In this document: piece after piece, positions 16,491 to 27,633 of the stretch
Layout of the letters: each line of letters starts with the position of its first letter
Numbering within the stretch: position 1 is the stretch's first letter
DNA from: Flavobacterium sp.
Lineage (GTDB): Bacteria > Bacteroidota > Bacteroidia > Flavobacteriales > Flavobacteriaceae
Reading direction: 5' to 3'
Assembly (NCBI RefSeq): GCF_027482425.1
Contig: NZ_JAIXWA010000078.1
Span: 1-44,730 of the forward strand
DNA: 44,730 nt
Translations under genes and position numbers: made by a program
The notes under the pieces: generated by a model
Seen by the model: the letters and a program-made list of their open reading frames with translations, nothing else
Told to the model about the DNA's origin: nothing
The model's database searches: none

Positions 16491-17204
16491 TTACTCGCGG
16501 TCTTCTTCACGAGTGATGGGTTTTTTGACAAATTTGCGAACTTTTTGCTTTCCCATATCTTTTTTAACTAGTTTTCCTTTTTCCAAAACCTCCCAGATGC
16601 CCTCTTTTTTGCCTTTAACAAAAGTTCCTCGGGCAGCAATCTTGTTATCGGCCGTGCGAAATACCGCGGGGCCGTCATATTCACCATTTTTATAAGTACT
16701 TTCCTCTAGTACCAATCCTTGCTCAGTAATTTTGCGGTACACCCCTTCGCGCAGACCATTTTTGAAACCACATTCCTCAGCTAAGGTCCCGCTTTTATAA
16801 AAAACTTTGCGCGTACCGTTTAACTTGCCTTTCACATAGAATTCTAATGTCATGATTTGAGGCGAATCTTCATGGTAAAATTTCCATTCGCCTTCTTCCA
16901 AGCGATTGACCAATTTACCCTCACTGACTTTGTTGCCTTTGGGGGTATACACAATCGTATAGCAGGAATTGTCCTTGGGATTGAACTCGCGCGTGGCTAT
17001 AACGGAGCCTTCTTTGGTATTGTCAAAAAAGCGAAAAGTACCCACCTCTTTACCATGCTCAAAGGTTCCTTCATAGCGGGGGCGCCCAGTATCGGCATAG
17101 GTTCCTTTCCAAATTCCATGTTTCTTTCCTTGTGCATCCAGCTGATTAATGGATTGGGCACAAAGCCATTGAACACACATACAAAAAAGGAGAAGGTAGC
17201 GCAT
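16491..17204 (-). CDS. secreted MORN-repeat protein (YwqK family)
   Basis: The 237-residue protein has a signal peptide (residues 1-17, ending WLCAQ) and then about six MORN_2-type repeats of the form G-x-x-x-G-x-W/F-x-x-Y/F (KHGIWKGTY, EVGTFRFFD, EEGEWKFYH, LNGTRKVFYK, REGVYRKI, KEGIWEVLE). The C-terminus is lysine-rich. YwqK proteins are sometimes called antitoxins, but no toxin is adjacent here, and an exported MORN protein in Bacteroidota is more likely an envelope protein. Function unknown. Confidence 0.85.
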   Translation of the reverse strand: MRYLLLFCMCVQWLCAQSINQLDAQGKKHGIWKGTYADTGRPRYEGTFEHGKEVGTFRFFDNTKEGSVIATREFNPKDNSCYTIVYTPKGNKVSEGKLVNRLEEGEWKFYHEDSPQIMTLEFYVKGKLNGTRKVFYKSGTLAEECGFKNGLREGVYRKITEQGLVLEESTYKNGEYDGPAVFRTADNKIAARGTFVKGKKEGIWEVLEKGKLVKKDMGKQKVRKFVKKPITREEDRE

Positions 17205-17250
17205 AAATAAATGTTTAGTTATAAAACGAAAAAAAACCTCTTTTCGTACA

Positions 17251-17258
17251 CAAATGTA
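17251..17258 (-). promoter_or_regulatory. -7 promoter element for the MORN-repeat gene
   Basis: Minus-strand TACATTTG matches TAnnTTTG, 46 bases before the ATG, and no other gene lies between. Confidence 0.5.
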
Positions 17259-17445
17259 ACAAAGTTGGATAAAATTATATTTAGGTTTTTTCTTACATTT
17301 TAAACTTCACAATTGTTTAACGATAAACCTTAAACAATTCACAAAAACGAAAACGTTATAGGGAAACGTTAAACAAAAAAGTTAAGAATTTTACAAAATG
17401 TTCTGTTTAGGCTTTCTTGATTATTATTAAACAAAATAGACCCCT

Positions 17446-17453
17446 TACTTTCG
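17446..17453 (+). promoter_or_regulatory. possible -7 element for the fasciclin gene
   Basis: TACTTTCG matches TAnnTTTG with one mismatch, 25 bases before the ATG. The upstream TTG lies 26 bases away, which is longer than usual. Confidence 0.35.
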
Positions 17454-17478
17454 GTGAAACTTTTTAAAAAATTGTCTT

Positions 17479-18489
17479 ATGAAAACAAACAGATTAAAAC
17501 AATTCGCTTTGATTGCATTCATGGCGCTGGGTCTAACCGCTTGTAGCGATGACGACAACAACAATGCACAACCCGACAACACAATTGCCGGTATTGCCTC
17601 ACGCACTGCAAACCTTTCTTCTTTGGTTACCGCTTTAAACCGTGCTGAATTAACAGGAGTTTTGAGTGGTAGTGGAAACTTCACTGTTTTTGCTCCAACG
17701 AATGATGCCTTTGCTGCTTTCTTAAGTGCCAATGGATTTGCTAACGTTGAAGCGGTTCCTGTACCGGTATTGAAAAACTTATTGTTGAATCACGTTATTG
17801 GAACTGAAATTGCGAGCTCAGCGATTCCACCCGCCGTGTATGTATCAACCTTGTCTCCAATCAACACAACTACGGGTGCTCCTACCATCAGTATGTTTGT
17901 ACAAAAATCAGGAAATACCGTAACAATCAATGGTGGTGCTTCTAATGGTGGTTCAACCGTAGCTACGGCTGATATCGATGCTAGTAATGGTATCATTCAC
18001 GTTGTAAGTAATGTGATCGCTATTCCAAAGGTTGTAAATCATGTTGTCGCTAACCCTCAGTTTGATACGTTACAAGCTGTAGTAACTAGTGGTGCTTCAG
18101 GGGCTTTTGGAGATCAATCAGCGGTTTTAGCAGCGTTGAATGGTTTGACAGCTACGGCTCCAGCTACAGTATTCGCTCCTGACAATGCAGCCTTTACTGC
18201 AGCTACTACAGGTACTGGATTTGCTGTAGGTGCTACGCCAGCTCAAGTATCTAAAGTATTACAATACCACGTAACGGTTGCTGGAAATGTACGTTCTAAC
18301 CAATTGACTAACAACCAATCTATTCCGATGATTACAAGTCCAGTTCAAAACACTACGGTAATCTTAGGCTCAGGAACAGTAGATATTCGTGACTTTGCCA
18401 ACAATTTAGCCCGTGTTAACCAAGCTGATGTTCAGTGTTCAAATGGTGTGATTCACGGAATAAATCGCGTATTACAGCCCCAGTTGTAA
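17479..18489 (+). CDS. surface lipoprotein with two fasciclin domains
   Basis: The 336-residue lipoprotein has a lipobox TAC with Cys22, followed by SDDDNNN. An acidic stretch right after the lipidated Cys is the kind of signal that directs Bacteroidota lipoproteins to the cell surface. Two fasciclin (FAS1) domains follow, about residues 35-190 and 190-335, each with the FTVFAPTNDAF / ATVFAPDNAAF motif, an LLNHVIG / LQYHVTV box and a closing NGIIHVVSNVI / NGVIHGINRVL. FAS1 domains mediate adhesion. Codons favour GCT, GGT and GTA, suggesting high expression relative to neighbours. It stands alone with its own terminator. Confidence 0.95.
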   Translation: MKTNRLKQFALIAFMALGLTACSDDDNNNAQPDNTIAGIASRTANLSSLVTALNRAELTGVLSGSGNFTVFAPTNDAFAAFLSANGFANVEAVPVPVLKNLLLNHVIGTEIASSAIPPAVYVSTLSPINTTTGAPTISMFVQKSGNTVTINGGASNGGSTVATADIDASNGIIHVVSNVIAIPKVVNHVVANPQFDTLQAVVTSGASGAFGDQSAVLAALNGLTATAPATVFAPDNAAFTAATTGTGFAVGATPAQVSKVLQYHVTVAGNVRSNQLTNNQSIPMITSPVQNTTVILGSGTVDIRDFANNLARVNQADVQCSNGVIHGINRVLQPQL

Positions 18490-18514
18490 TTCGTAAATTT
18501 TCTTCATACTATAG

Positions 18515-18543
18515 AAAGACTGCCTTCGGGCAGTCTTTTTTTT
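18515..18543 (+). terminator. rho-independent terminator of the fasciclin gene
   Basis: AGACTGCC pairs with GGCAGTCT around a stable TTCG loop, followed by eight or more T residues, 26 bases past the stop. Confidence 0.95.
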
Positions 18544-18715
18544 GGACTATGAATTACCTTGATGCGAAAGGATTTTACATATAAAACTATACCTTCTAAG
18601 CTCCGTTGCTAATCAACAAATTGGAAAACTAAAGCCATTTACAAGTAAGCTATAAGGGTTGTTGTATTGAAGAAACCACAGTAAAGATTCCCTATTTTCT
18701 TTTCCGTAAAAACCA

Positions 18716-18746
18716 TAAAAAAAGGCTGCCCGTAGACAACCTTTTC
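18716..18746 (-). terminator. rho-independent terminator of the pyrG-yidC operon
   Basis: On the minus strand AAGGTTGTC pairs with GGCAGCCTT (some G-U pairs) around TACG, followed by seven T residues. It lies 18 bases beyond the yidC stop. Confidence 0.8.
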
Positions 18747-18763
18747 ATATAATTAAATTTGAT

Positions 18764-20653
18764 TTACTTCTTTCCTTTTAATTGCTTCTGCGCTTCGGCT
18801 TGTTCCATCATCTCGCGCATTTTGCGTTGAAACTTGCTCTCTTTAGCAGGCTTTTGTTTGTTTTCTTGAATTTGTGCGTGGATTTTATCGCTATCAATAA
18901 AATACTTCTTGATCACCAACATCACACCAATAGTGACAACGTTGGACATAAAGTTGTACAAACTCAAACCTGAACCGTAGCTATTGAAGAAAATCAACAT
19001 CATGATGGGCGACACATAAATCATAATCTTCATCAACTTGGCCATATCAGGCATTCCCTCTTGTGCGGGTTGTGCCATGGCCGCATTATCGCCTGAAGTC
19101 ATTTTCATATAGAAGAAAATCGCAATAGCTGCTAAAATTGGGAACAAACTAATATGGTTTCCGTAGAGCGGAATATAAAACGGTAATTTGGCAATGGCAT
19201 CAAACGACGATAAATCCTCGGCCCATAAAAAGCTTTTCTGACGCAATTCGATAGCCGCGGGGAAAAACTGAAAGGAAGCATATACAAAAGGCAATTGAAT
19301 CAGTGCAGGAATACATCCTGCCATCGGATTGACACCCGCCTTAGAGTATAATTTCATCATCTCTTGTTGACGCTTCACCGGATCTTTATGCTTATTGTTC
19401 AGTTCGGTAATCTCGGGACGCAACACCTTCATTTTGGCTTGGGATAAGAACGACTTGAACGTAATGGGAGACATGGCCAATTTGATGATGATGGTGAACA
19501 AAATAATCGCCCATCCAAAAGCCATCCACCCGCCTAACAGTCCAAATAAGGGAACAAAAATGAATTTATTTATCCAACCGAATACACCCCAACCCATCGG
19601 AACCACTTCATCCAAATTGCGGTCGTAACTGTTCAAAAGCTTATAATCGGCTGGCCCGAAATACCAATTCATTTTATAATCCAATTCGCCTTGCGCCAAT
19701 TCCAAAGGCACACGCGTTGTCAATTGTTTGGTAAATACGGTATCTTTTTCAGCATCTTTCACCAAATCATCCGAGGTTAGCTTGGCCATTTTAAACGGTT
19801 TATTGGTCATCAATACCGTGGCAAAGAAATGCTGACGGTAGGCCACATAGGTCACTGCCTCTGGATTTTCTTCTTTTCCTTGGCCTTGCCCTACATAATC
19901 GTCTTTGCCATCTTCATATTCAAAAATGGTCTCCGTATAGCGATTTTCATACGGAATGCTAATCTCATTACGGAAGGTTTTTAACGACCAGTCCAATTGC
20001 ACTGGGTCATTCGGAGCCAAAACATTGCGCAATCCTTGGGAACGCACATCAAAATCCAACATATAATCATTGGCTTTTAAAACATACTTATATTCCAAAA
20101 ACGCATTGGGACCCGCTTTGAGTTTCATCGACAAGACCTGATCGGCGCCCACTTTGGTCAGTTGGGGTTCAAAAAACAAATCTTTCGTTTGTAACACGCG
20201 GTTATCGGTTGTTTTGACTTCTAAGTTGAATTGGGTGTTTTTCTGATCGACCAATTGCACCAACTGTCCCGAATTTTTGCGGAACTTTTCAAATTTTTTC
20301 AAGATCACTTGTTGCACCGCGCCTCCCTGATTGGCCACCACGATTTTCACCAAGTCATTTTCCAATACAGTCGTTCCTCCTTTGGCTGAGGGCAATGTTG
20401 CCGCGTAGGCAAATTTACCGAACTTCGATTCGGCGGCTTTCACCGCATTGCTATCAGTTGCCGTAGTATCGGTAGGTGGAACAGGCGTTACGGCAGGGGT
20501 GTCTTTTTTTGAAGTGGATTTTTGAGCTGTGGTCGTTTTACCCGTTTGGGCTTTTTGCTGCTCCTGACTGGAGTTATACATCATCCACAGAATCAATACA
20601 AAGAGCAGGGCGAATCCGATAACCGAATTCTTATCAAACTTTTTTTCTTCCAT
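18764..20653 (-). CDS. yidC: membrane protein insertase YidC
   Basis: YidC inserts and folds inner-membrane proteins, alone or with SecYEG. The 629-residue product has an N-terminal anchor (SVIGFALLFVLILWMMY, residues 10-27) and a Thr/Lys-rich linker. A large periplasmic domain covers about residues 70-350. The conserved membrane core runs from about 370 to 590 (GWAIILFTIIIKLAMSPITFKSFLSQAKMKVLRPEI, GCIPALIQLPFVYASFQFFP, MMLIFFNSYGSGLSLYNF). The C-terminus is basic and probably contacts ribosomes. It begins 36 bases after pyrG on the same strand, a pairing common in Bacteroidota. Confidence 0.98.
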   Translation of the reverse strand: MEEKKFDKNSVIGFALLFVLILWMMYNSSQEQQKAQTGKTTTAQKSTSKKDTPAVTPVPPTDTTATDSNAVKAAESKFGKFAYAATLPSAKGGTTVLENDLVKIVVANQGGAVQQVILKKFEKFRKNSGQLVQLVDQKNTQFNLEVKTTDNRVLQTKDLFFEPQLTKVGADQVLSMKLKAGPNAFLEYKYVLKANDYMLDFDVRSQGLRNVLAPNDPVQLDWSLKTFRNEISIPYENRYTETIFEYEDGKDDYVGQGQGKEENPEAVTYVAYRQHFFATVLMTNKPFKMAKLTSDDLVKDAEKDTVFTKQLTTRVPLELAQGELDYKMNWYFGPADYKLLNSYDRNLDEVVPMGWGVFGWINKFIFVPLFGLLGGWMAFGWAIILFTIIIKLAMSPITFKSFLSQAKMKVLRPEITELNNKHKDPVKRQQEMMKLYSKAGVNPMAGCIPALIQLPFVYASFQFFPAAIELRQKSFLWAEDLSSFDAIAKLPFYIPLYGNHISLFPILAAIAIFFYMKMTSGDNAAMAQPAQEGMPDMAKLMKIMIYVSPIMMLIFFNSYGSGLSLYNFMSNVVTIGVMLVIKKYFIDSDKIHAQIQENKQKPAKESKFQRKMREMMEQAEAQKQLKGKK

Positions 20654-20689
20654 TATAGTCTACATTGCGCTGGACACTCAAGCCACAGC

Positions 20690-22345
<1,656 letters not shown>

Positions 22346-22398
22346 TTATCCGCCAATCTAAAAATGGGACGTCATGCATTTTATTAGGAGTTATCAAC

Positions 22399-22623
22399 CT
22401 AACGCGAAGAGGTACGCAACCGACGAACCAAATCTTCCAGCCCGTTGACTTGCAACTCATGAACCAAGCGCAATTGAGCACCCAAGGTTCCCGAGGGCAA
22501 ACGGTTATTTTGCAACCACACGACATAATACTCGGGCAAATCAATCAAATACCGTCCTTTGTATTTACCATAAGGCATTTGTGCGTGGGCTAAATCGAGT
22601 AAGGCTTTGTGCTGGGGATTCAT
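22399..22623 (-). CDS. small DUF3820 protein
   Basis: A 74-residue protein starting MNPQHKALLDLAHAQ with the DUF3820 signature MPYGKYKGRYLIDLPEYYVVWL. A longer open frame extends upstream, but the ATG at 22623 overlaps the OsmC stop by 4 bases (ATGA), which fits translational coupling. The family has no clear function; it has been called a putative quorum-sensing-regulated virulence factor. It is the last gene of the guaA run. Confidence 0.85.
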   Translation of the reverse strand: MNPQHKALLDLAHAQMPYGKYKGRYLIDLPEYYVVWLQNNRLPSGTLGAQLRLVHELQVNGLEDLVRRLRTSSR

Positions 22624-23027
22624 GCCGGCCAATGGAACACAATGTCCTGCGTAATCTCGGGATGTAAACTGTAATGCACAGGACACGTCATGGCGGTGCG
22701 CTCTAAAATGATTTTTGTTTTTTCATCTACAGCGGTCACAAAGTTGAATACAATATGAATTGCCGAAATGCGTCGGGGATCGGTTCCCATCACTTTGGTT
22801 ACCTCAGCAGTCGAACCCGCTAAATCCACTCCTAAATCCCGAGCTTTGATCCCCATCACGGTAAACATACAACTTGCCAAGGCATTGGCAACCGTGTCCG
22901 TAGGTGAAAAGGCCGCTCCTTTTCCTTGGTTATCAACAGGAGCATCGGAGATTGTGATCGAACCGGACTGCAAATGCTCGGAGGAAGTCCGCAGTTCCCC
23001 TTGGTACGTAACGCGTGAAGTAGCCAT
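22620..23027 (-). CDS. OsmC-family peroxidase-like protein
   Basis: The 135-residue protein has the OsmC fold with its two redox Cys residues, one in ALASCMFTVMG and one in TAMTCPVHYSLHP, and the FSPTDTVANAL segment. OsmC/Ohr proteins reduce organic hydroperoxides with thiols in the cytosol. It starts one base after the LysM protein stop and overlaps the DUF3820 gene, so all are co-transcribed. Confidence 0.92.
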   Translation of the reverse strand: MATSRVTYQGELRTSSEHLQSGSITISDAPVDNQGKGAAFSPTDTVANALASCMFTVMGIKARDLGVDLAGSTAEVTKVMGTDPRRISAIHIVFNFVTAVDEKTKIILERTAMTCPVHYSLHPEITQDIVFHWPA

Positions 23028-23028
23028 A

Positions 23029-24966
23029 TTAATTTGCTTGTTTTAATTGTAAATCTTCATCGTAATATAAAATGTAAATTCCCGTATTGGCATAGCCTCC
23101 CGAAACTTTACGGGCGTAATCAAAACGGTTTTCCAAATGCTCGGAGGCCGCGTCTAAAGTTCCTAAAAATCCATTTTCTTGCGAAATACGCAAAAGAGTA
23201 TCAAACGTGACATCAAACCCGCGAATCGCATAGGTATTGGGAAATACTTTATTCTTTTTCCGGTAAGCCAAATCAAATTGCTCGGCGGTGGGACTGTCGT
23301 TCTCACGCGTGACCGATGGGTACATCAATTTCAACTTAGTCAAACGTGCTATTGGAATCTCTTCGTAATCTAAAGTCTCATTGGCTTCCAAAATGACCAA
23401 TTGTACTTTGTAGTCTTTTTGTGCGGCCACCATAGAAGCGGTGGTTGTCATAACAGCTCCCGTTTTCTCAGTTGCCAAAATCACATAGTTCATGCGGTCT
23501 TTCACAAAATGTTTTTTAATACTGTCTGCAACTACCGAGCCGTTTTCGGCAACCCCTACTATTTTTACGCCTTCATAATAATCCCTTAAATACTGCCGCA
23601 TGGACAGTTTTTTGGGAGAAACTACCGCAATGATATTGCCATTTTTGGCTTGAAGGTAATCCAACATAGCCGCTTTGGTAGCATCGGGCAAAGGAGTCGA
23701 TTGAAACAAGTTGCTGTAACTCTTCCCTTCCTCACGGGATAAAGGCGAAATCACCGGAATTTTTTGAGTTTCCAAGGCCGCCGCTACTTTTTCGACGTTG
23801 ATTTGGTAAAACGGACCGATTACAGCATCTACCTGAGAAAAATCTTCTTGCTTAAGCAAATCCAAAGCTGCGGTCGATTGTCGGGACTCTTGTGAATCAA
23901 AAATACGGATATTCACGTTCAAACCCAAGGTGCGCGCCGAATCAATCGCCATCAAAGCGCCCGAATAAAAGTCCAACGTCATGTTTAAAAACTTATCCTT
24001 CTTCAAGCGTTCGACCACTCCTGTTACGGTATCATTCTGAATTTTAGCGGCATTAAAAGGTAAAAATAGCACCAACTCTCGACGCTTTTGTCGGTTGGCG
24101 GATTGTGATAGGTCTTTTAATCCACTGTCCGTGCGGTTTTTGGCGAATGAAACTTGCGGGGGGACTTGCAACATCATGCCTTCTTTGAGTCCGTCTTTTA
24201 GTTCGGGATTCAGGCGCAACAATGCCGCTTCTGACAGGCCAAATTGACGGCTCAAACTAAATACCGTTTCCCCGTTTTGTACCGTATACGAAAGCGTTTC
24301 AACTGGTTTGATTTTTATCGGTTCTGTCACTATTGGAGCAGGTTTGGAGGCACTTTTCTTTATTTTCAACACCGCGCCTACGGGTAAACTGTCGGCAATC
24401 GTTGGGTTTTGAGCTTCCAACTCGGCAACACTAATCCCATAGCGGGTGGCAATCCCGTACTTGGTTTCTTGCGCCTGCACCACATGGGTAATTTCGGTTG
24501 TTGAAGGAGCCGGCATGGGTTTGGGTGTCGGCACGCCTTTTTTCAACACCAACACCATTCCTGTTTGCAAACCACTTGTTTTGAGTTGCGGATTTAAGGC
24601 TTCCAAAGCCCCTGCAGGTAGTCCATACTTTTTGGAAATGCTAAAGACCGTTTCTTTGGCCAGCACGGTGTGGGTGGCTGGAACAGGAGTTTGTGCTGCC
24701 GTTGTATTGGGTTTATTCGCTGCAACCGCCGGAGTCGCTTTAGTTTTTGGCACTACAGCATTCGGCGGCAGCACAAGTACAATGGCGGGTTTGAGTCCGT
24801 TTTTGGCCTCAGGATTTACCTTGTACAGGTCATACGGCGTTACTTGGTATTTTTGAGCCAAAGAAACCACCGTTTCTCCTGCGACAACTTTGTGCGTTCG
24901 GTTTTGTGCGTTAAGGGAAATACTGCATAAAAAGCTCAGTACCCATCCCCAATAAATCCCTTTCAT
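23029..24966 (-). CDS. four-LysM protein with periplasmic-binding-protein-like domain
   Basis: The 645-residue protein has a signal peptide (residues 1-20, SLNAQ). Four LysM peptidoglycan-binding modules follow at about 24-68, 98-143, 160-205 and 226-271 (each with GETV or a variant and an LNP/NP turn). A C-terminal domain of about 350 residues follows (RRELVLFLPFNAA, DAVIGPFYQINVEKVA, PVISPLSREEGKSY, NTYAIRGFDVTFDTLLRI), built like the leucine-binding / PBP1 fold. It should be a wall-bound periplasmic protein that senses or scaffolds rather than an amino-acid transporter. It follows guaA by 20 bases. Confidence 0.88.
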   Translation of the reverse strand: MKGIYWGWVLSFLCSISLNAQNRTHKVVAGETVVSLAQKYQVTPYDLYKVNPEAKNGLKPAIVLVLPPNAVVPKTKATPAVAANKPNTTAAQTPVPATHTVLAKETVFSISKKYGLPAGALEALNPQLKTSGLQTGMVLVLKKGVPTPKPMPAPSTTEITHVVQAQETKYGIATRYGISVAELEAQNPTIADSLPVGAVLKIKKSASKPAPIVTEPIKIKPVETLSYTVQNGETVFSLSRQFGLSEAALLRLNPELKDGLKEGMMLQVPPQVSFAKNRTDSGLKDLSQSANRQKRRELVLFLPFNAAKIQNDTVTGVVERLKKDKFLNMTLDFYSGALMAIDSARTLGLNVNIRIFDSQESRQSTAALDLLKQEDFSQVDAVIGPFYQINVEKVAAALETQKIPVISPLSREEGKSYSNLFQSTPLPDATKAAMLDYLQAKNGNIIAVVSPKKLSMRQYLRDYYEGVKIVGVAENGSVVADSIKKHFVKDRMNYVILATEKTGAVMTTTASMVAAQKDYKVQLVILEANETLDYEEIPIARLTKLKLMYPSVTRENDSPTAEQFDLAYRKKNKVFPNTYAIRGFDVTFDTLLRISQENGFLGTLDAASEHLENRFDYARKVSGGYANTGIYILYYDEDLQLKQAN

Positions 24967-24986
24967 CCCGTTTTCGTTTTAAATCG

Positions 24987-26516
24987 TTATTCCCATTCAA
25001 TGGTGGCTGGAGGCTTAGAACTGATGTCATACACTACGCGATTTACCCCGCGTACCTTATTGATTATCTCGTTGGAGATTTTCATCAAAAAATCATACGG
25101 CAAGTGCACCCAGTCGGCAGTCATCCCGTCGGTCGATTCTACCGCACGCAAGGCGACTACTTTTTCGTAGGTACGCTCATCGCCCATGACGCCTACACTG
25201 TTCACGGGCAGTAAAATAGCCCCTGCTTGCCATACTTTATCATAGAGTCCATGCGCTTTCAAGCCGTCAATAAATAAGGCATCTACTTCTTGAAGAATGC
25301 GTACTTTTTCGGGGGTAATGTCGCCTAATATACGAATCGACAAGCCCGGTCCGGGGAACGGATGGCGCCCTAACAACTCCGCATCAATGCCCAACGAAGC
25401 GCCTACGCGACGAACTTCATCTTTAAACAACATGCGCAGGGGTTCAACGATTTTTAATTTCATAAAATCCGGCAAACCGCCTACATTATGGTGCGATTTG
25501 ATGGTAGCCGAAGGTCCTTTTACCGAAACCGACTCAATCACATCGGGATAAATGGTCCCTTGTGCAAGCCATTTTACTTCGGTCAATTGCTGGGCTTCGT
25601 CATCAAAAACCTCGATAAAAACCCGGCCAATCGTTTTGCGTTTGGTCTCAGGATCACTGATGCCTTCCAAAGCAGTCAAAAAACGTGCCGAAGCATCAAC
25701 CCCTTTTACATTGAGTCCCATCCCTTGGTATTGTTGCAACACATTTTCAAATTCATTCTTACGCAACAATCCGTTATTCACGAAAATACAATACAAATTT
25801 TTTCCGATGGCCTTGTGCAAAAGAACGGCTGCCACCGTTGAATCTACACCTCCCGAAAGCCCTAAGACCACTTTGTCATTTTGCACTTTCTCGCGCAACT
25901 CTACTACGATGTCTTCTACAAAGGCAGTGGGGGTAAAGTTTTGCGGCACTTGGGCAATTTTAACTAAAAAATTCTCCAACAATTGCTTTCCATCGATGGA
26001 GTGGTATACTTCGGGGTGAAATTGAATGGCGTATGTGGGTTCCCCTTCCAAACGATAGGCGGCGTTTTCCACATCTTTGGTACTTGCCAAACGAACGCCT
26101 TGTGGTGGTAAAGATTTAATGGTATCGCTGTGACTCATCCAGACTTGGGAATTTAGAGCGATTTCTTCAAAAAAGTCCTCATCGTCCTTGATGTACGTCA
26201 AATTTGCACGCCCATATTCTCGGGTTGCACTCGGTGCCACTTCGCCCCCATTGAAATGCGCCAAATATTGAGCACCGTAACAAACGGCCAAGAGCGGGAG
26301 CTTACCGCGTATCTGACTCAAATCGGGATGTGGTGCGTCTTCGGCACGAACCGAAAACGGACTCCCAGAGAGAATTACTGCCTTGAAAGACGATAAGTCT
26401 TCCGGCATTTGGTTGTAAGGAAAAATTTCACAAAAAATGTGGAGTTCACGAACGCGTCGGGCAATAAGCTGCGTGTACTGTGAACCGAAATCGAGAATAA
26501 GTACGTTGTGTTGCAT
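24987..26516 (-). CDS. guaA: GMP synthase (glutamine-hydrolysing)
   Basis: GuaA aminates XMP to GMP with ATP and glutamine. The 509-residue enzyme has a class I glutaminase domain (Cys in LLAVCYGAQ, His in [11 protein letters not shown]), the PP-loop [16 protein letters not shown], and the C-terminal dimerisation domain ([31 protein letters not shown]). The start gives [16 protein letters not shown]. Its start region is unusual: CAACACAAC occurs on both sides of the ATG. It leads a four-gene run. Confidence 0.98.
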   Translation of the reverse strand: MQHNVLILDFGSQYTQLIARRVRELHIFCEIFPYNQMPEDLSSFKAVILSGSPFSVRAEDAPHPDLSQIRGKLPLLAVCYGAQYLAHFNGGEVAPSATREYGRANLTYIKDDEDFFEEIALNSQVWMSHSDTIKSLPPQGVRLASTKDVENAAYRLEGEPTYAIQFHPEVYHSIDGKQLLENFLVKIAQVPQNFTPTAFVEDIVVELREKVQNDKVVLGLSGGVDSTVAAVLLHKAIGKNLYCIFVNNGLLRKNEFENVLQQYQGMGLNVKGVDASARFLTALEGISDPETKRKTIGRVFIEVFDDEAQQLTEVKWLAQGTIYPDVIESVSVKGPSATIKSHHNVGGLPDFMKLKIVEPLRMLFKDEVRRVGASLGIDAELLGRHPFPGPGLSIRILGDITPEKVRILQEVDALFIDGLKAHGLYDKVWQAGAILLPVNSVGVMGDERTYEKVVALRAVESTDGMTADWVHLPYDFLMKISNEIINKVRGVNRVVYDISSKPPATIEWE

Positions 26517-26534
26517 GGGTGTTGTGTTGTCGTC
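26517..26534 (-). promoter_or_regulatory. CA-repeat leader of guaA
   Basis: The minus-strand leader reads GACGACAACACAACACCC just before the ATG, and the first codons repeat CAACACAAC. Compare the pyrG and purM leaders. A GGCC-TTCG-GGCC hairpin (26541-26552) lies just upstream in the leader. Confidence 0.6.
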
Positions 26535-26565
26535 ATGAGCGGCCCGAAGGCCAAAATAATGGATG

Positions 26566-26573
26566 CAAAATTA
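26566..26573 (-). promoter_or_regulatory. -7 promoter element for guaA
   Basis: Minus-strand TAATTTTG matches TAnnTTTG, 49 bases before the ATG. No clear -33 TTG. Confidence 0.45.
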
Positions 26574-26673
26574 GACAAAATAATGGACATGCCTGAATTT
26601 TACCGAAGGGTTTCACGGCAACTTTTTCACAATTTGGGGCGGTTGTAAACAATCCCCGCCTGGATCATCTTCA

Positions 26674-27240
26674 CTAACGCAAGAGTTTAAACAAGTTGAT
26701 ACCCCACACTACATGACGGTCATTGTCGTGTACCACCCGCGTTTCAACAAAGGTAAATTCCTGTGACAGGTCGGCAACAATTGATTCCTTCAAATCATAA
26801 AGCGACACGATCATATAGCCCTTGGGTTGGGCATACCCGGCATAGCGCACGGCCACTTCCGTTCGGTTGTCGAGGTAGTATAGCACTTCGTTAAAAAGAA
26901 TGATATCGAAGGTTCCAGGTGGCGTAAAACGATGAATATCGCCCACTTTAAAATCGCATTTAGGGTAGTTTTTTTTACGCGCTTTTAGTATCGCCGTATC
27001 CGAAAGGTCAACCCCCAAACAATACGAGTAATCCTCAGGCTTGAGGTACTGCATGAGCGCCCCATACCCACAGCCGAGGTCCAAGATACGGGGTTCGGGG
27101 ATAGCACAACTGCGTATCAGGCTCACAATCGCATTGTACCGATCGGACTCACTCCCCATATTGTCCCACTTGCCAATAGCGTATTTATAATTCCATGTGA
27201 GTCGCTTGCGCAACCATTTGAGTTTTTTCTTCCAATCCAT
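26674..27240 (-). CDS. class I SAM-dependent methyltransferase
   Basis: The roughly 188-residue protein carries the SAM-binding motif I RILDLGCGYGALMQYL, an acidic residue after strand 2 (GVDLSD), DFKVGDIHRF and motif IV DIILFNEVLYYL. The ATG at 27240 (MDWKKKLKWL) is preferred over an in-frame GTG two codons earlier. A Lys/Arg-rich N-terminal helix (KKKLKWLRKRL) may contact a membrane or RNA. The substrate is not visible. It is upstream of guaA by 157 bases, with guaA's own promoter between. Confidence 0.85.
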   Translation of the reverse strand: MDWKKKLKWLRKRLTWNYKYAIGKWDNMGSESDRYNAIVSLIRSCAIPEPRILDLGCGYGALMQYLKPEDYSYCLGVDLSDTAILKARKKNYPKCDFKVGDIHRFTPPGTFDIILFNEVLYYLDNRTEVAVRYAGYAQPKGYMIVSLYDLKESIVADLSQEFTFVETRVVHDNDRHVVWGINLFKLLR

Positions 27241-27360
27241 AGGCACGGTATCTGTATATGGGGCTAAAATAAGGAAAAAACGGGATATACTTCACAAAAC
27301 GATGGCTTCCCTACAGCTACCCAAAATAAGCCCTATGAAACACTAGAAGTTTGCCTTTTT

Positions 27361-27489
27361 GGGCGCGCCCCGATATCCCAAACCCAAGGCTTAAAAGAAA
27401 CATACGCTATCGGGTCGGGTCGTTCGTTACAATCTTGCCTCTGCAAGCTCTGGCAAGGATTTCCACTGCCACCCCTCGCGCGGGTAGGG
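27361..27489 (-). ncRNA. candidate Flavo-1-like structured RNA element, copy 2
   Basis: Read on the minus strand, GGTGGCAGTGGAAATCC, a hairpin CTTGCC/GGCAAG around AGAGCTTGCAGA, ATTGTAACGAACGACCCGACCCGATA and a terminal stem CCCGATA/TATCGGG line up with the element at 8762-8890 block by block. The stem is longer here, with different bases that still pair, and the loop has the same AGAG-TT-C-GA pattern. No ORF of note overlaps it. It lies between the divergent methyltransferase and rhomboid genes. Confidence 0.55.
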
Positions 27490-27633
27490 TTAGGAATTAT
27501 GAATAATGAGTTAGCCTGCTTAGCAACAGAGTGTATAGTGTTCAGTAACTTATCAAATTGACAATCGTTAATCACTAAATCTCCCTTATGGAGACCAGTG
27601 TTCAATGTTCAGTCAGGCTGACACATTGACTAA
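27490..27633. repeat. repetitive AT-rich spacer before the rhomboid gene
   Basis: TGACACATTG occurs at 27619-27628 and again at 27635-27644 (period 16), and TTCAGT/TTCAATGTTCAGT occurs nearby. The second TGACACATTG copy contains the -33 TTG of the rhomboid promoter. I see no gene in this spacer. Confidence 0.5.

Noticed and set aside
16491..17204. Toxin-antitoxin pair around the YwqK protein
   Set aside because: No small toxin gene is adjacent and the protein has a signal peptide, so the antitoxin label is not supported here.
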